Shown: positions 22,368-28,970 of the stretch, piece by piece
Numbering within the stretch: the stretch's first letter is position 1
Layout of the letters: every line of letters starts with the position of its first letter
Source: a virus
Direction: 5' to 3' (one strand)
Virus record (IMG/VR): IMGVR_UViG_3300020215_000034
Location: 1 to 42,302 of that record
Length of the DNA: 42,302 nt
Notes under the pieces: model-generated
Database searches by the model: none
The model's input: only the letters and a program-made list of their open reading frames with translations
What the model was told of the DNA's origin: nothing
Program-made: the position numbers and the translations under genes

Positions 22368-22475
22368 CCCGCGAGCGGAGAGCTTCGGCGAGACGGGGCG
22401 ACTGCTGGCGTGTGCCGGCGGCCCTGTCCCGCTGAGACCACCGGTGCGCGGCCTGGTGCGCTGGCCGCTCGCGGG
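22368..22475 (+). ncRNA. Structured intercistronic RNA element 3 (candidate)
   Basis: CCCGCGAGCGG (22368-22378), directly after the stop codon, is matched by CCGCTCGCGGG (22465-22475), an exact 11-bp helix. Inside it a hairpin is visible: GACGGGG, CGA bulge, CTGCTGGC-GTGT-GCCGGCGG, then CCCTGTC, with a few G-U pairs. A second weaker stem (CCACCGG...CCTGGTG) follows. The next gene's GAAGGAACGAACG begins soon after. The shape is a multi-branch junction. Confidence 0.45.
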
Positions 22476-22491
22476 TTTGAAGGAACGAACG

Positions 22492-22842
22492 ATGAAAGCC
22501 ACTGAAATCCAGAAATGTGCCTGTTGTCGGCAGCCTGTGCGAGCGCCCTTCTATGTCGTTCGCGTGAGCTTGGCGGTTCCCGACCACCACGCAGCTCGTC
22601 AGACAATGAGTCTTGCCATGATGTTTGGCGGCGCGCTCGGGCTTGCCGAAGTGATGAGCCCAAACGCCGATGTCATCAAAGTGGCTGGCGACGAAAAGCC
22701 CGAACTCCTGAAAGAGCGACACATCTGCATGGAGTGCGCGGGCATGAACTCGCTTTGTGTCGCCGAACTCATCGAGGGTGAGCCGGAATACATCGTGCCG
22801 CGTGCGGCGCTGCCGGTGGTGTGCGAAGGCGGTGAAGCCTAA
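22492..22842 (+). CDS. Cys-pair (zinc-binding) early protein
   Basis: ATG 22492 follows GAAGGAACGAACG; the frame is open upstream through the structured gap. The 116-residue product has CACC (residues ~9-12) and CMEC (residues ~79-82), two halves of a likely zinc site, around a hydrophobic central segment (LAMMFGGALGLAEVM). Role unknown. Confidence 0.6.
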   Translation: MKATEIQKCACCRQPVRAPFYVVRVSLAVPDHHAARQTMSLAMMFGGALGLAEVMSPNADVIKVAGDEKPELLKERHICMECAGMNSLCVAELIEGEPEYIVPRAALPVVCEGGEA

Positions 22843-23057
22843 TGACCTACATCGCCATCACTCTCAGCGTGCTCGGCTCCTTCTACGTGACGAGCGCCGA
22901 CCGCGTGACCCGCCTGCGTGCCTTCCAACTCTGGCTCGTGGCGAACTCGCTCTGGATTGTGCACGGCGTTGCAAGGGACGACTGGTTCGTTGTCGCGATG
23001 TTCGCGGCTTATCTCATCAGCACCATCAAAGGCATTTGGACGAATCGGAAGAACTGA
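22842..23057 (+). CDS. Small membrane protein with three hydrophobic segments
   Basis: ATG overlaps the previous stop (TAATG). The 71-residue product has hydrophobic stretches at ~4-16, ~28-44 and ~48-64 (FVVAMFAAYLISTI). It would be an inner-membrane protein. No family recognised; phage early membrane proteins of this size are often exclusion or lysis-control factors. Confidence 0.65.
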   Translation: MTYIAITLSVLGSFYVTSADRVTRLRAFQLWLVANSLWIVHGVARDDWFVVAMFAAYLISTIKGIWTNRKN

Positions 23058-23058
23058 A

Positions 23059-23847
23059 ATGTCTATCGAATCAATCCCTTTCGAGACCTACCGCCGGCGC
23101 CCTGGGCTGAACGCGCACTACCTGTTCGACCTGCTGCGCTCGCCGGCACATGCGAAGTTCAACCGCGCAAGCGACAAGGATTCGCCCGCGCTTGCGTTCG
23201 GCAGAGCGTTTCACGCCGCTGTGCTGGAACCAGCCGAGCTGCTGAACCGCTTCATTGTCGTGCCTGAAGACATCGACCGGCGCACGAAGGCGGGCAAAGA
23301 GGAATACGCCGAGCTGTGCGCGTCCGGCAAGACGCTCCTGAGCCATGACGACATGGGCCGGATTACGGACATGAACCGGGCGCTGCGGCAGCACAAGGTA
23401 GCGCGGGAAGCTCTGGCGAAAATCGAAGGCATTGAGCAGAGCTTCTTTTGGGAGCAAGGCGGGCTGCCGTTCAAGGCGCGACTCGACGGCTACGGCGGCA
23501 ACTGCATCGTGGATCTGAAAACCGCGACGGATGCGAGCGCCCGCGCTTTCCAGCGTTCCGTGTACACGTACGGCTACCACGTTCAGGCCGCGCACTATCT
23601 CGAAGCGGCGCTGGCTCACGAACTGAACATCAATCAAGTCTTGTTCGTGGTGGTGGAGATTGCGCCGCCCTATGGCGTGGCCGTCTATCGGCTCGATGAG
23701 GGCTACTTGGATTCGGCGCGTTCCGCAATCGAGAACGCCGTCGCTCTGCATCGCGAATGCGAGAAGACCGGGCGCTGGCCGTCCTACCCCGAGCGCGTCA
23801 TCGACCTGCTTTGTCCTGCCTGGATGGTTTCGGAAGAGAGTGCTTAA
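23059..23847 (+). CDS. RecE-like exonuclease VIII (PDDEXK nuclease)
   Basis: ATG 23059 gives 262 residues; the frame is open further upstream over other genes. Conserved features: GRAFHAAVLEP (histidine ~52), then D143 in RLDGYGG, D152 and K154 in IVDLKTA (the D...DxK metal centre), and the YGYHVQAAHY helix (~172-180). These match phage exonucleases that degrade dsDNA 5' to 3' to leave ssDNA for annealing. Recombination genes and an SSB follow, so the operon likely drives recombination-dependent replication and concatemer formation. Confidence 0.85.
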   Translation: MSIESIPFETYRRRPGLNAHYLFDLLRSPAHAKFNRASDKDSPALAFGRAFHAAVLEPAELLNRFIVVPEDIDRRTKAGKEEYAELCASGKTLLSHDDMGRITDMNRALRQHKVAREALAKIEGIEQSFFWEQGGLPFKARLDGYGGNCIVDLKTATDASARAFQRSVYTYGYHVQAAHYLEAALAHELNINQVLFVVVEIAPPYGVAVYRLDEGYLDSARSAIENAVALHRECEKTGRWPSYPERVIDLLCPAWMVSEESA

Positions 23848-23858
23848 ACGGAGGCGCC

Positions 23859-24299
23859 ATGCCACGAGTTGATGATTTGTTCCCGTCGAGGTTCGTGAGT
23901 GCTGCCGACCTCGCAAAGATGACAGACCCGAATGCGCCCTTCGTGATTAAGAGTCTCGCGCAGGAAGAGTGCATAAACCCTCGCACGAAGCAGAAGGAAA
24001 TGAAGTGGGTTGTCTACTTCCGCAACTGCCAGAAGGGGCACCGGCTGCGCAAGTCGGAAGTGAAAGACCTCGCGAAAACCCTGGGCGCGACAACTGAGGA
24101 ATGGGTGGGCAAGTGCGTGACCCTTCGCGCAGTGGCGACCTCAACCGGCGCCGGCGTGCGGATGATTGCCGGCGGAAAGACGCGAACGCCTGGCAGGCCA
24201 ACGCCGGCAGCCGAGAGCGCAGCGCCCGCACCCGCCGCCGAGCCTGCCGGCGAAGGCAACCTCGCTTTCAGCGGCGAGATACCGGAGGACGGCAAGTGA
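23859..24299 (+). CDS. Recombination-operon partner protein (OB-fold-like)
   Basis: ATG 23859 is preferred (GGAGGCGCC upstream). The 146-residue protein has a pattern seen in small phage proteins encoded beside exonuclease/annealing genes: FPSRFVSAADL, IKSLAQEE, KWVVYFRN, then LRKSEVKDLAKTLG...EWVGKCVTL. This resembles a small beta-barrel (possibly OB-fold). The last ~50 residues are Pro/Ala-rich and disordered. No annealing (Bet/Erf/Sak) protein is otherwise recognised, so it could act there, but that is a guess. Confidence 0.5.
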   Translation: MPRVDDLFPSRFVSAADLAKMTDPNAPFVIKSLAQEECINPRTKQKEMKWVVYFRNCQKGHRLRKSEVKDLAKTLGATTEEWVGKCVTLRAVATSTGAGVRMIAGGKTRTPGRPTPAAESAAPAPAAEPAGEGNLAFSGEIPEDGK

Positions 24300-24679
24300 G
24301 CATCGAAGAACCGCGCGAAATAGCTTTTGAAAAGGCGAAGGCGAACGGGCTGCGGATTGTCCCGACTGAACCGACGCTGCTCCTGCTCGACATTGATACA
24401 GACGAGGACTTCGAGCACTGCCGCAAGATGCTGAAGGTGGTGAACCGTAAGCATCGGATTGCGAGTGCCGAATATTCGCGCTCGAAGTCGAACCACTTTC
24501 ATGTGTTCGTGCGAATGGTCTCGCCTTTGTCCGTGGAGCAGCGCCTATTCCTTCAAGCCGTCTGCGGCAGTGACCGCATGAAGGAAATGCTCTCGTATCG
24601 CGACATGACCGGACCCGAAGACACAGACGCAATCGTGCTCTTTGCTACGGAACAACCGCGAACTCGGATGACCCTTTAA
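24296..24679 (+). CDS. Minimal PrimPol/AEP-like protein
   Basis: GTG 24296 overlaps the previous TGA and gives 127 residues; the ORF is open upstream. Motifs of archaeo-eukaryotic primases are visible: LLLDIDTDED (DxD metal site) and YSRSKSNHFHVFVRM (SxH motif), followed by LFLQAVCGSDRMKEML. The usual third acidic motif is unclear. Such truncated forms occur in phages near replication genes. It may prime replication or be inactive; the SSB is next. Confidence 0.55.
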   Translation: MSIEEPREIAFEKAKANGLRIVPTEPTLLLLDIDTDEDFEHCRKMLKVVNRKHRIASAEYSRSKSNHFHVFVRMVSPLSVEQRLFLQAVCGSDRMKEMLSYRDMTGPEDTDAIVLFATEQPRTRMTL

Positions 24680-24690
24680 CGGAGATTGAA

Positions 24691-25128
24691 ATGGCATCGC
24701 TCAACAAAGTGCTCTTGCTCGGAAACCTGACCCGCGACGTTGAAATCCGCTACACGCCCGGCGGCACCGCCCTCGCTCAGTTCGGCATGGCGATGAACCG
24801 CAAGTATCGCGACACCAAAACCAACGAGATGCGCGAGGAAGTCACCTTCGTGGACATCGAAGTCTGGGGCAAGCAAGCCGAGACGGCGAACCAGTACCTG
24901 AGCAAAGGGCGCGGCGTGTTCGTCGAGGGGCGGCTGCGGCTGGACCAGTGGGAAGACAAGCAGACCGGGCAGAAGCGTTCCAAGCTGAAGATTGTCGCCG
25001 ACCGGATTCAGTTCGTGGGCGGCGGGAGCGGTGAAGGCAAGGCGGCGCCGAAAGCGCCTGCGAAGGGCGGCGACGTGCAGGAGCAGCCGGACGACCTGGG
25101 GATTCAGGAAAGTGAAGTGCCCTTCTAA
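24691..25128 (+). CDS. ssb: Single-stranded DNA-binding protein
   Basis: A 145-residue SSB. Residues ~1-105 form the OB fold: MASLNKVLLLGNLTRDVEIR start, then FVDIEVWGKQAE and the VFVEGRLRLDQWED strand pair. The linker is Gly/Lys/Ala-rich, and the C terminus is the acidic SSB tip (ESEVPF), which binds partner proteins. It would protect ssDNA made by the exonuclease and replication. Starts after GGAGATTGAA. Confidence 0.95.
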   Translation: MASLNKVLLLGNLTRDVEIRYTPGGTALAQFGMAMNRKYRDTKTNEMREEVTFVDIEVWGKQAETANQYLSKGRGVFVEGRLRLDQWEDKQTGQKRSKLKIVADRIQFVGGGSGEGKAAPKAPAKGGDVQEQPDDLGIQESEVPF

Positions 25129-25145
25129 GGGCGGAAAGGAACACG

Positions 25146-25379
25146 ATGGAACGTTCGAAGCCGATTCGCCGAATAAAGGACCCGACACTCAGTAGAGCGC
25201 GACAGATGCTGACGCGGTTTCTACGCTCGTACGCAACGATGCCGCATATGCCCTCTCCTGGAATCGACAAGATGTCCGCGCTTAGCGGAGTGATGGGTTT
25301 CTGTGTGGAGCTTGGCGCAATCGACGAGCGCCAGTGCGAATGCCTAATTGACTGGCTCGGGGATATGGGAGCCATTTGA
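25146..25379 (+). CDS. Hypothetical small replication-region protein (77 aa)
   Basis: A 77-residue protein, with a basic start (SKPIRRIKDPTLSRARQMLTRFLRS) and an acidic/hydrophobic helical end. Shine-Dalgarno GGAAAGGAACACG. ATGA overlap with the next ORF. No family recognised; a replication or recombination accessory protein is possible. Confidence 0.6.
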   Translation: MERSKPIRRIKDPTLSRARQMLTRFLRSYATMPHMPSPGIDKMSALSGVMGFCVELGAIDERQCECLIDWLGDMGAI

Positions 25380-25555
25380 TGCCACGGCGACGACTGCGAA
25401 CCATCCCGATGGAATGCCGCAAGTGCACGCGGATGTTCAAAGCCAAGCACAGGTTCAACAAGATTTGCGGCTCCTGCACGAAGGCGAACGAAAAGATGGC
25501 TCTGCTGCCCTGCGGCGGCGGACACAAGCGGCGCGGCGTAAGGGAGCGGGAGTGA
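25379..25555 (+). CDS. Basic zinc-finger micro-protein (58 aa)
   Basis: A 58-residue ORF, with ATG overlapping the previous TGA. It contains CRKC and CGSC pairs (residues ~13-16 and ~30-33) in a basic context (RRRLRTIP, KRRGVRERE), a likely nucleic-acid-binding zinc ribbon. Stop overlaps the next ATG. Too short for default ORF lists. Confidence 0.65.
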   Translation: MPRRRLRTIPMECRKCTRMFKAKHRFNKICGSCTKANEKMALLPCGGGHKRRGVRERE

Positions 25556-25953
25556 TGAAATACACCTTCACCGTGCCGGGCAATCCCGTGGGCTACTACG
25601 CCGTCGGCAAGCGTCCGAACTGGAAGCGCATGAAGGCTTATCACGATTACTGCGAGCGTGTGCGCCTTTACGCCAAAGCGGCTGGTATCCCGCTGCCCAT
25701 GAAGGCTTCAAAGAATGAGCCCGTGATGATTGCGACGCTCGCCTATTTCGCGAACGGCATTCACCCAGACCCCGAGAACGTCAGAAAGGGAATCGCTGAC
25801 TCGCTGTTTTACGCGGGCAAGCGCGGCAACAAAGGCTCGGGCGACAAATACTGCGCGGGCAAGTTCCTCTATCCGCTCTATGACGCCGCGAACCCGCGCG
25901 TTGAGATTGAGATTTACTGCGGCGCTGCGTGCCGCACGCAGATGGCGGTGTGA
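25555..25953 (+). CDS. RusA-like Holliday junction resolvase
   Basis: ATG 25555 overlaps the previous stop. The 132-residue protein has the RusA layout: start strand FTVPGNPVG, then HPDPENVRKGIADSLF, where D72, E74/N75, K78 and D82 lie at the acidic and lysine positions of the active site, and a final DAANPRVEIEI strand with D110. RusA enzymes cut Holliday junctions at dinucleotides and are common in lambdoid phages. The second Asp of the usual PDxDN motif is Glu here. It follows exonuclease and SSB genes, as expected for a recombination operon. Confidence 0.8.
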   Translation: MKYTFTVPGNPVGYYAVGKRPNWKRMKAYHDYCERVRLYAKAAGIPLPMKASKNEPVMIATLAYFANGIHPDPENVRKGIADSLFYAGKRGNKGSGDKYCAGKFLYPLYDAANPRVEIEIYCGAACRTQMAV

Positions 25954-25955
25954 GC

Positions 25956-26201
25956 GTGAAAACCTACTGCCTGCAATGCGGCGCGCAGCACGAGTACCGG
26001 CTAATGCAGAAGCCAAAGATGTATTGCTCGGTGAGGTGCACGGTTTACGCGCATCGAGCGATGGCGCGCGAGCGGCGGCCAGAGAGCAAGAACAATCGCG
26101 TGAAGGGACAGCGGCGGCGATGGGCGCGGGAGCGTGCGGAGCAGGCCGCGCGGTTGAAAGCCTGGCGGGCTGAGCAGCGGAGATTGATGGACGGACTTTG
26201 A
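25956..26201 (+). CDS. Arginine-rich zinc-finger protein
   Basis: GTG 25956 gives an 81-residue protein, with YCLQC and YCSVRC (a C4 zinc finger, residues ~4-32) and a long Arg/Ala/Gln-rich helix (RRRWARERAEQAARLKAW) that may bind nucleic acid. It is read directly after the resolvase gene and just before another Cys-rich ORF. Function unknown. Confidence 0.65.
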   Translation: MKTYCLQCGAQHEYRLMQKPKMYCSVRCTVYAHRAMARERRPESKNNRVKGQRRRWARERAEQAARLKAWRAEQRRLMDGL

Positions 26202-26202
26202 T

Positions 26203-26499
26203 ATGGAAAGGGACGCGACATGCATTTCGTGCGGAGTGATTTACCTGAAGAAGTGCGGGAGAGCATTGCGCTGTCCATCATGCCGCCGGGCGGTTCGGAA
26301 CGAACGCAATCGTCTGCGAATGGAACGCACCAAGCCCGAGCGGATTCGGCGGCAGATGCTGAAAGCGGAGATGACTGCCCAGGCAATGTTGCTACGGGCG
26401 CGCTCGCGGTCGTCTGCTCTTGCGGGCACCGATTCACGCACGCGGGCGACTTCTATTCCGTCTGCTGTCCGAAGTGTCAACGGAAGCCGTACTGATTAA
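26203..26499 (+). CDS. Zinc-ribbon protein, apparently frame-shifted near its middle
   Basis: The 98-residue frame opens with ATCISCGVIYLKKCG...LRCPSCRRA, a convincing four-cysteine zinc site, followed by an Arg-rich helix. Its C-terminal part (from about residue 65) is low-complexity and looks out of frame. The -1 frame (open until 26495) carries VCSCGHRFTHAGDFYSVCC and PKC at its end, a second zinc site, but has no good start. A single two-finger protein with a -1 shift around 26340-26400, or two overlapping genes, would explain both. Confidence 0.5.
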   Translation: MERDATCISCGVIYLKKCGRALRCPSCRRAVRNERNRLRMERTKPERIRRQMLKAEMTAQAMLLRARSRSSALAGTDSRTRATSIPSAVRSVNGSRTD

Positions 26500-26691
26500 C
26501 TCAGTCGTGCGCTGTCGCGCCTGATTCTGGAAAGAAAAAGAAAAGGGGAAAAGAAAAAGAAAGCTTCCCCATAGTAGCGCAGAGGCGCTTTTCTTCAAGA
26601 CCTCCGACCCCGTAAAGCGGCGACGAAATTTGAGGGTTCAAAAACTGTCATGAAAACCGATGAGGCGATTCAAGTCAAAGGGGCGGCGTAA
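26500..26691. other. Purine-rich intergenic region before the replication initiator
   Basis: A 192-bp gap. It holds an A/G tract (26528-26564, interrupted once by CTT) flanked by GGGGAA and TTCCCC, an AGCGC-AGAG-GCGCT hairpin (26576-26589) followed by TTTTCTT, and a 13-codon ORF at 26650..26691 whose TAA abuts ATG 26692. The hairpin plus T-run could end the early transcript. The purine tract is strand-asymmetric and could be an unwinding or transcription-pausing element. Confidence 0.45.
26576..26595 (+). terminator. Weak Rho-independent terminator candidate
   Basis: AGCGC-AGAG-GCGCT (5-bp stem, four-base loop) followed directly by TTTTCTTC. Located between the early recombination operon and the replication initiator gene. 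The short stem makes it weak; it could be a leaky attenuator. Confidence 0.35.
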
Positions 26692-27870
26692 ATGGACATC
26701 CGCCTTCACATGGCATTCCGCATGAACCCGAAGATTGTCGAGCTGGAGGCGTTGCTTGGCGAGGGTGGCGTGCTCGCCATTATCACGTTGTGGGCGTGGG
26801 CGGCAGAGCATCGCCCGAAAGGGAAATTGACCGGCTTGTCCGACGGCGCCCTTGAGAAGTTCGCGATGTGGCGCGGAACCTCCGGCTTATTCATCGACAC
26901 ATGCTTAAAGCAGAGATTGCTGGAGCGCGACGCGGAAGGCGTCATTGAGATTCACGACTGGAAAGAACATCAGCCGTGGGCGTTCTTCTCAAAGGAACGG
27001 AAGAAGATTGCTGCACGCAACGGCGCGGCGAAATGGCGCACCGCCTCTGCTGTCGCGGGCAAGGCTAATCGCGCCGAGCGGATGAAGCGCGCGCGGGCAA
27101 AGGGAACGCACACTAAAGCGGAGTGGGAATCGCTCGTTAACGCGCTCAAAAGTCGGTGTGTACGTTGTAACGCAGAATGTCTTCCCGTTAAGGACCATAT
27201 TACGCCCGTTTATCAGGGTGGAAGCGACGGAATTGAGAACCTTCAGCCTTTATGCGCTCCGTGTAATGGCGCTAAAGGTCCTGAGAATAAGGACTTCCGT
27301 CCGGCAAATTGGCGGGAATTGATGTCTGCAATGATGCCTGCAAATGGCAGGCGTCAAAGCGGCAATGATGCCTGCAAAATGCCTGCAACGACGCCTACTC
27401 CTTCTCCTTCTCCTATTCCTTCTCCTTCTCCTACTCCAAACGTATTGATTGGCGCGGCGGCTTCGCCGACCCCGCCCGCCCGGAAGCCGAAGAAAGAATT
27501 AGGCTATAACGCGGTGGCGATATTCTGCGAAGAGTACAAGCGGCGGTATGCGGTTAATCCGAACATCATCGACAAGGATGCCGGCCAGCTCACAACCCTT
27601 GCGCGCTCGTACCCCGAAGACGCCTTCCGCAAACTGTGCCACGCCTACATTCAGGACACGACTGACGTGCGCGTGGTGAATGACGCGCATCCTATCGGTT
27701 TGTTCCTCACGAAACGTTCAAGATACCAAGTGCAAATCGCTGGCGGAAAAGTGTTAACCGCGCAGCCGCCGCGCAATGGATTCGCACAGCCGCCAAAAGT
27801 CACGTTGACGGAAGAAGAACGAAAACGGCGTGACCACGCCGCGTACCTGAAAAGCCTGGAGCAGTTATGA
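26692..27870 (+). CDS. Replication initiator-like protein with embedded HNH nuclease domain
   Basis: A 392-residue protein in three parts. Residues ~1-115: a DnaD/O-like N-terminal domain (FRMNPKIVELEALLGEGGVLA, LWAWAAEH, IHDWKEHQPWA, then a basic AAKWR helix). Residues ~125-200: an HNH nuclease of the GTHTKAEW type (C156, C159, D168-H169, N183, C188, C191). Residues ~235-250 are a Thr/Ser-Pro linker. The C-terminal ~120 residues are a helical domain that could contact the host helicase or primase. Iteron-like repeats lie inside the gene (27322-27388). The HNH part is AT-richer than the flanking code, suggesting insertion. Confidence 0.75.
   Translation: MDIRLHMAFRMNPKIVELEALLGEGGVLAIITLWAWAAEHRPKGKLTGLSDGALEKFAMWRGTSGLFIDTCLKQRLLERDAEGVIEIHDWKEHQPWAFFSKERKKIAARNGAAKWRTASAVAGKANRAERMKRARAKGTHTKAEWESLVNALKSRCVRCNAECLPVKDHITPVYQGGSDGIENLQPLCAPCNGAKGPENKDFRPANWRELMSAMMPANGRRQSGNDACKMPATTPTPSPSPIPSPSPTPNVLIGAAASPTPPARKPKKELGYNAVAIFCEEYKRRYAVNPNIIDKDAGQLTTLARSYPEDAFRKLCHAYIQDTTDVRVVNDAHPIGLFLTKRSRYQVQIAGGKVLTAQPPRNGFAQPPKVTLTEEERKRRDHAAYLKSLEQL
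27322..27388 (+). repeat. Iteron-like repeats inside the initiator gene (candidate origin)
   Basis: Four direct copies of ATGCCTGCAA (one ATGTCTGCAA) at 27322, 27334, 27368 and 27379, spaced 12, 34 and 11 bases. Two of them lie inside a longer repeat (GCAATGATGCCTGCAAA at 27328 and 27362). One copy is read in a different codon frame from the others, so the conservation is of DNA, not of protein. A pyrimidine-rich run with TCTCCT repeats follows to 27438. Iterons in an initiator gene are the lambda-O design. Confidence 0.55.
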
Positions 27871-28253
27871 GCCGCGAGTATGTGCCGCACAACAAGCCAG
27901 ACGAAGACCTCAACGGCTTCGCCTACGACGAGAACGGCAAGCCGCTGGGCACGTGGTATCGCTGCCGCTACTGCCACGAACGCGGCGGGGACGGCATCCA
28001 CGGCGAGTTCGCAGATCCGGTGAACGGCATCGTGCGGGCGCCACAAACCCGCTTCGCTCAGGTGTTCGACGCCGGCAAGCCAACGGAGATGTGTTACTGG
28101 GCGTGCCCGAAATGCGCGAAGAAGGCTCAGCAGGAGCTTCGCGAGCAGGCGCAGCAAGGGCGGATGCGTTCAGCCAACGACGCCGAGGCGGACCGAGAGT
28201 TTCAGCGCGGGATTCAAGCGGACGAACGGAAGGCGCGGCGGAAAACGGCGTGA
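27867..28253 (+). CDS. Cys-pair protein following the initiator
   Basis: ATGA overlap with the initiator gene; 128 residues. CRYCHERGG and ACPKCAKKAQQ give two Cys pairs 37 residues apart, a probable zinc site, and the C-terminal ~40 residues are a charged helix. Translational coupling to the initiator suggests a replication accessory role (for example DNA binding or helicase-loader partner), but it is not recognisable. Confidence 0.65.
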   Translation: MSREYVPHNKPDEDLNGFAYDENGKPLGTWYRCRYCHERGGDGIHGEFADPVNGIVRAPQTRFAQVFDAGKPTEMCYWACPKCAKKAQQELREQAQQGRMRSANDAEADREFQRGIQADERKARRKTA

Positions 28254-28400
28254 TTGCGATTTAACGAGCGCGGGCAGCGAAACGGCTAAACGGGCGGGCT
28301 GAGCCATAAAACGCGCCCAGGATGCGCAGGAATTGAAATGCGGGGCATTGGACAGCGAGGGCAAGACATGGGAACGCCGGGAGATGTGTGCTAATGAAAT
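28254..28400. other. Non-coding stretch before the tRNA-like gene
   Basis: About 147 bases between the preceding stop and the tRNA-like gene. Only very short reading frames are visible, and no clear promoter or hairpin stands out. It probably holds the 3' end of the replication transcript and the tRNA leader. Confidence 0.4.
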
Positions 28401-28476
28401 GCGCAGATGTTGCAAGGGTAGCATACCCGCTATTCCACGCGGGAGATGGCGGTTCGATTCCGACCTCTGCGCTCCA
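28401..28476 (+). tRNA. Degenerate tRNA-Gly (TCC)
   Basis: A 76-base cloverleaf: acceptor GCGCAGA pairing with TCTGCGC, discriminator T, encoded CCA, D-arm TTGC-AAGGGTA-GCAT (one mismatch), anticodon stem CCCGC/GCGGG, variable AGAT, T-arm GGCGG-TTCGATT-CCGAC (one mismatch). The anticodon loop is eight bases (TATTCCAC), with TCC most likely, and there is one extra C before the acceptor 3' strand. It is therefore a diverged or specialised tRNA-Gly. Confidence 0.7.
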
Positions 28477-28486
28477 GCTTCGTGTT

Positions 28487-28957
28487 GTGGAAATTGAGTT
28501 AGAGCGTGCGCGGGATTTGGTTCGGCTGTGGCATTCGCGACTGCCAGAAACGGATAAAGGAAACTTGGTGCGCAACACGTACTGTGTTTGTTACGGCGCA
28601 GAATACGACGGCCTTTTTTATGCAGCGGCCATCTGGACAAGCCCAGTTGCGCGTCTCTTGAGCAATCCGCACACGATAGAGCTACGCCGGTTAGCAATGG
28701 CATCGGATGCACCAAAGAATCTAGCTTCACGAATGCTGCGAATAATGGCGCTGCTGCTCGCCAAAAAGCATCCAAAAGTAGGCTTAATGATTTCCTACCA
28801 AGATACGGCAGTGCATCGGGGCACGATTTACAAGGCCGCTGGATGGCGGGCCGTGGCAACCAATAGAAGCGCGACAACATGGAATATGCCAAATCGTCAG
28901 AGAATCGAAACGCAATCGAGCGCATTAAAGATTCGATGGGAAAAGCAAATTAGCTGA
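28487..28957 (+). CDS. Mom-like GNAT-family DNA modification protein
   Basis: The open frame starts at 28388, but that part is the tRNA read as protein. GTG 28487 is the first sensible start, giving 156 residues. The sequence has the Mom pattern: a YGAEYDG-type strand, IELRRLAMASDAPKNLASRMLRIM (acyl-CoA-site region and helix), then VGLMISYQDTAVHRGTIYKAAGWRAV. Mu Mom makes the DNA modification methylcarbamoyl-adenine, giving protection from host restriction. It starts 11 bases after the tRNA-like gene. The role is inferred from family. Confidence 0.65.
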   Translation: MEIELERARDLVRLWHSRLPETDKGNLVRNTYCVCYGAEYDGLFYAAAIWTSPVARLLSNPHTIELRRLAMASDAPKNLASRMLRIMALLLAKKHPKVGLMISYQDTAVHRGTIYKAAGWRAVATNRSATTWNMPNRQRIETQSSALKIRWEKQIS

Positions 28958-28970
28958 AAGCGAGGACCTA

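Noticed and set aside
23071-23916. A 281-codon minus-strand frame opposite the exonuclease
   Set aside because: No protein-like motifs and fully covered by the well-supported exonuclease gene.
27391-27438. A CRISPR-like or microsatellite array
   Set aside because: The short TCTCCT units code for the Thr/Ser-Pro linker of the initiator and have no spacers. No CRISPR array was seen anywhere in the window.
28388-28486. N-terminal extension of the Mom-like protein
   Set aside because: The extension (containing GDGGSIPTSA) is the tRNA sequence read as protein, a known annotation artefact.
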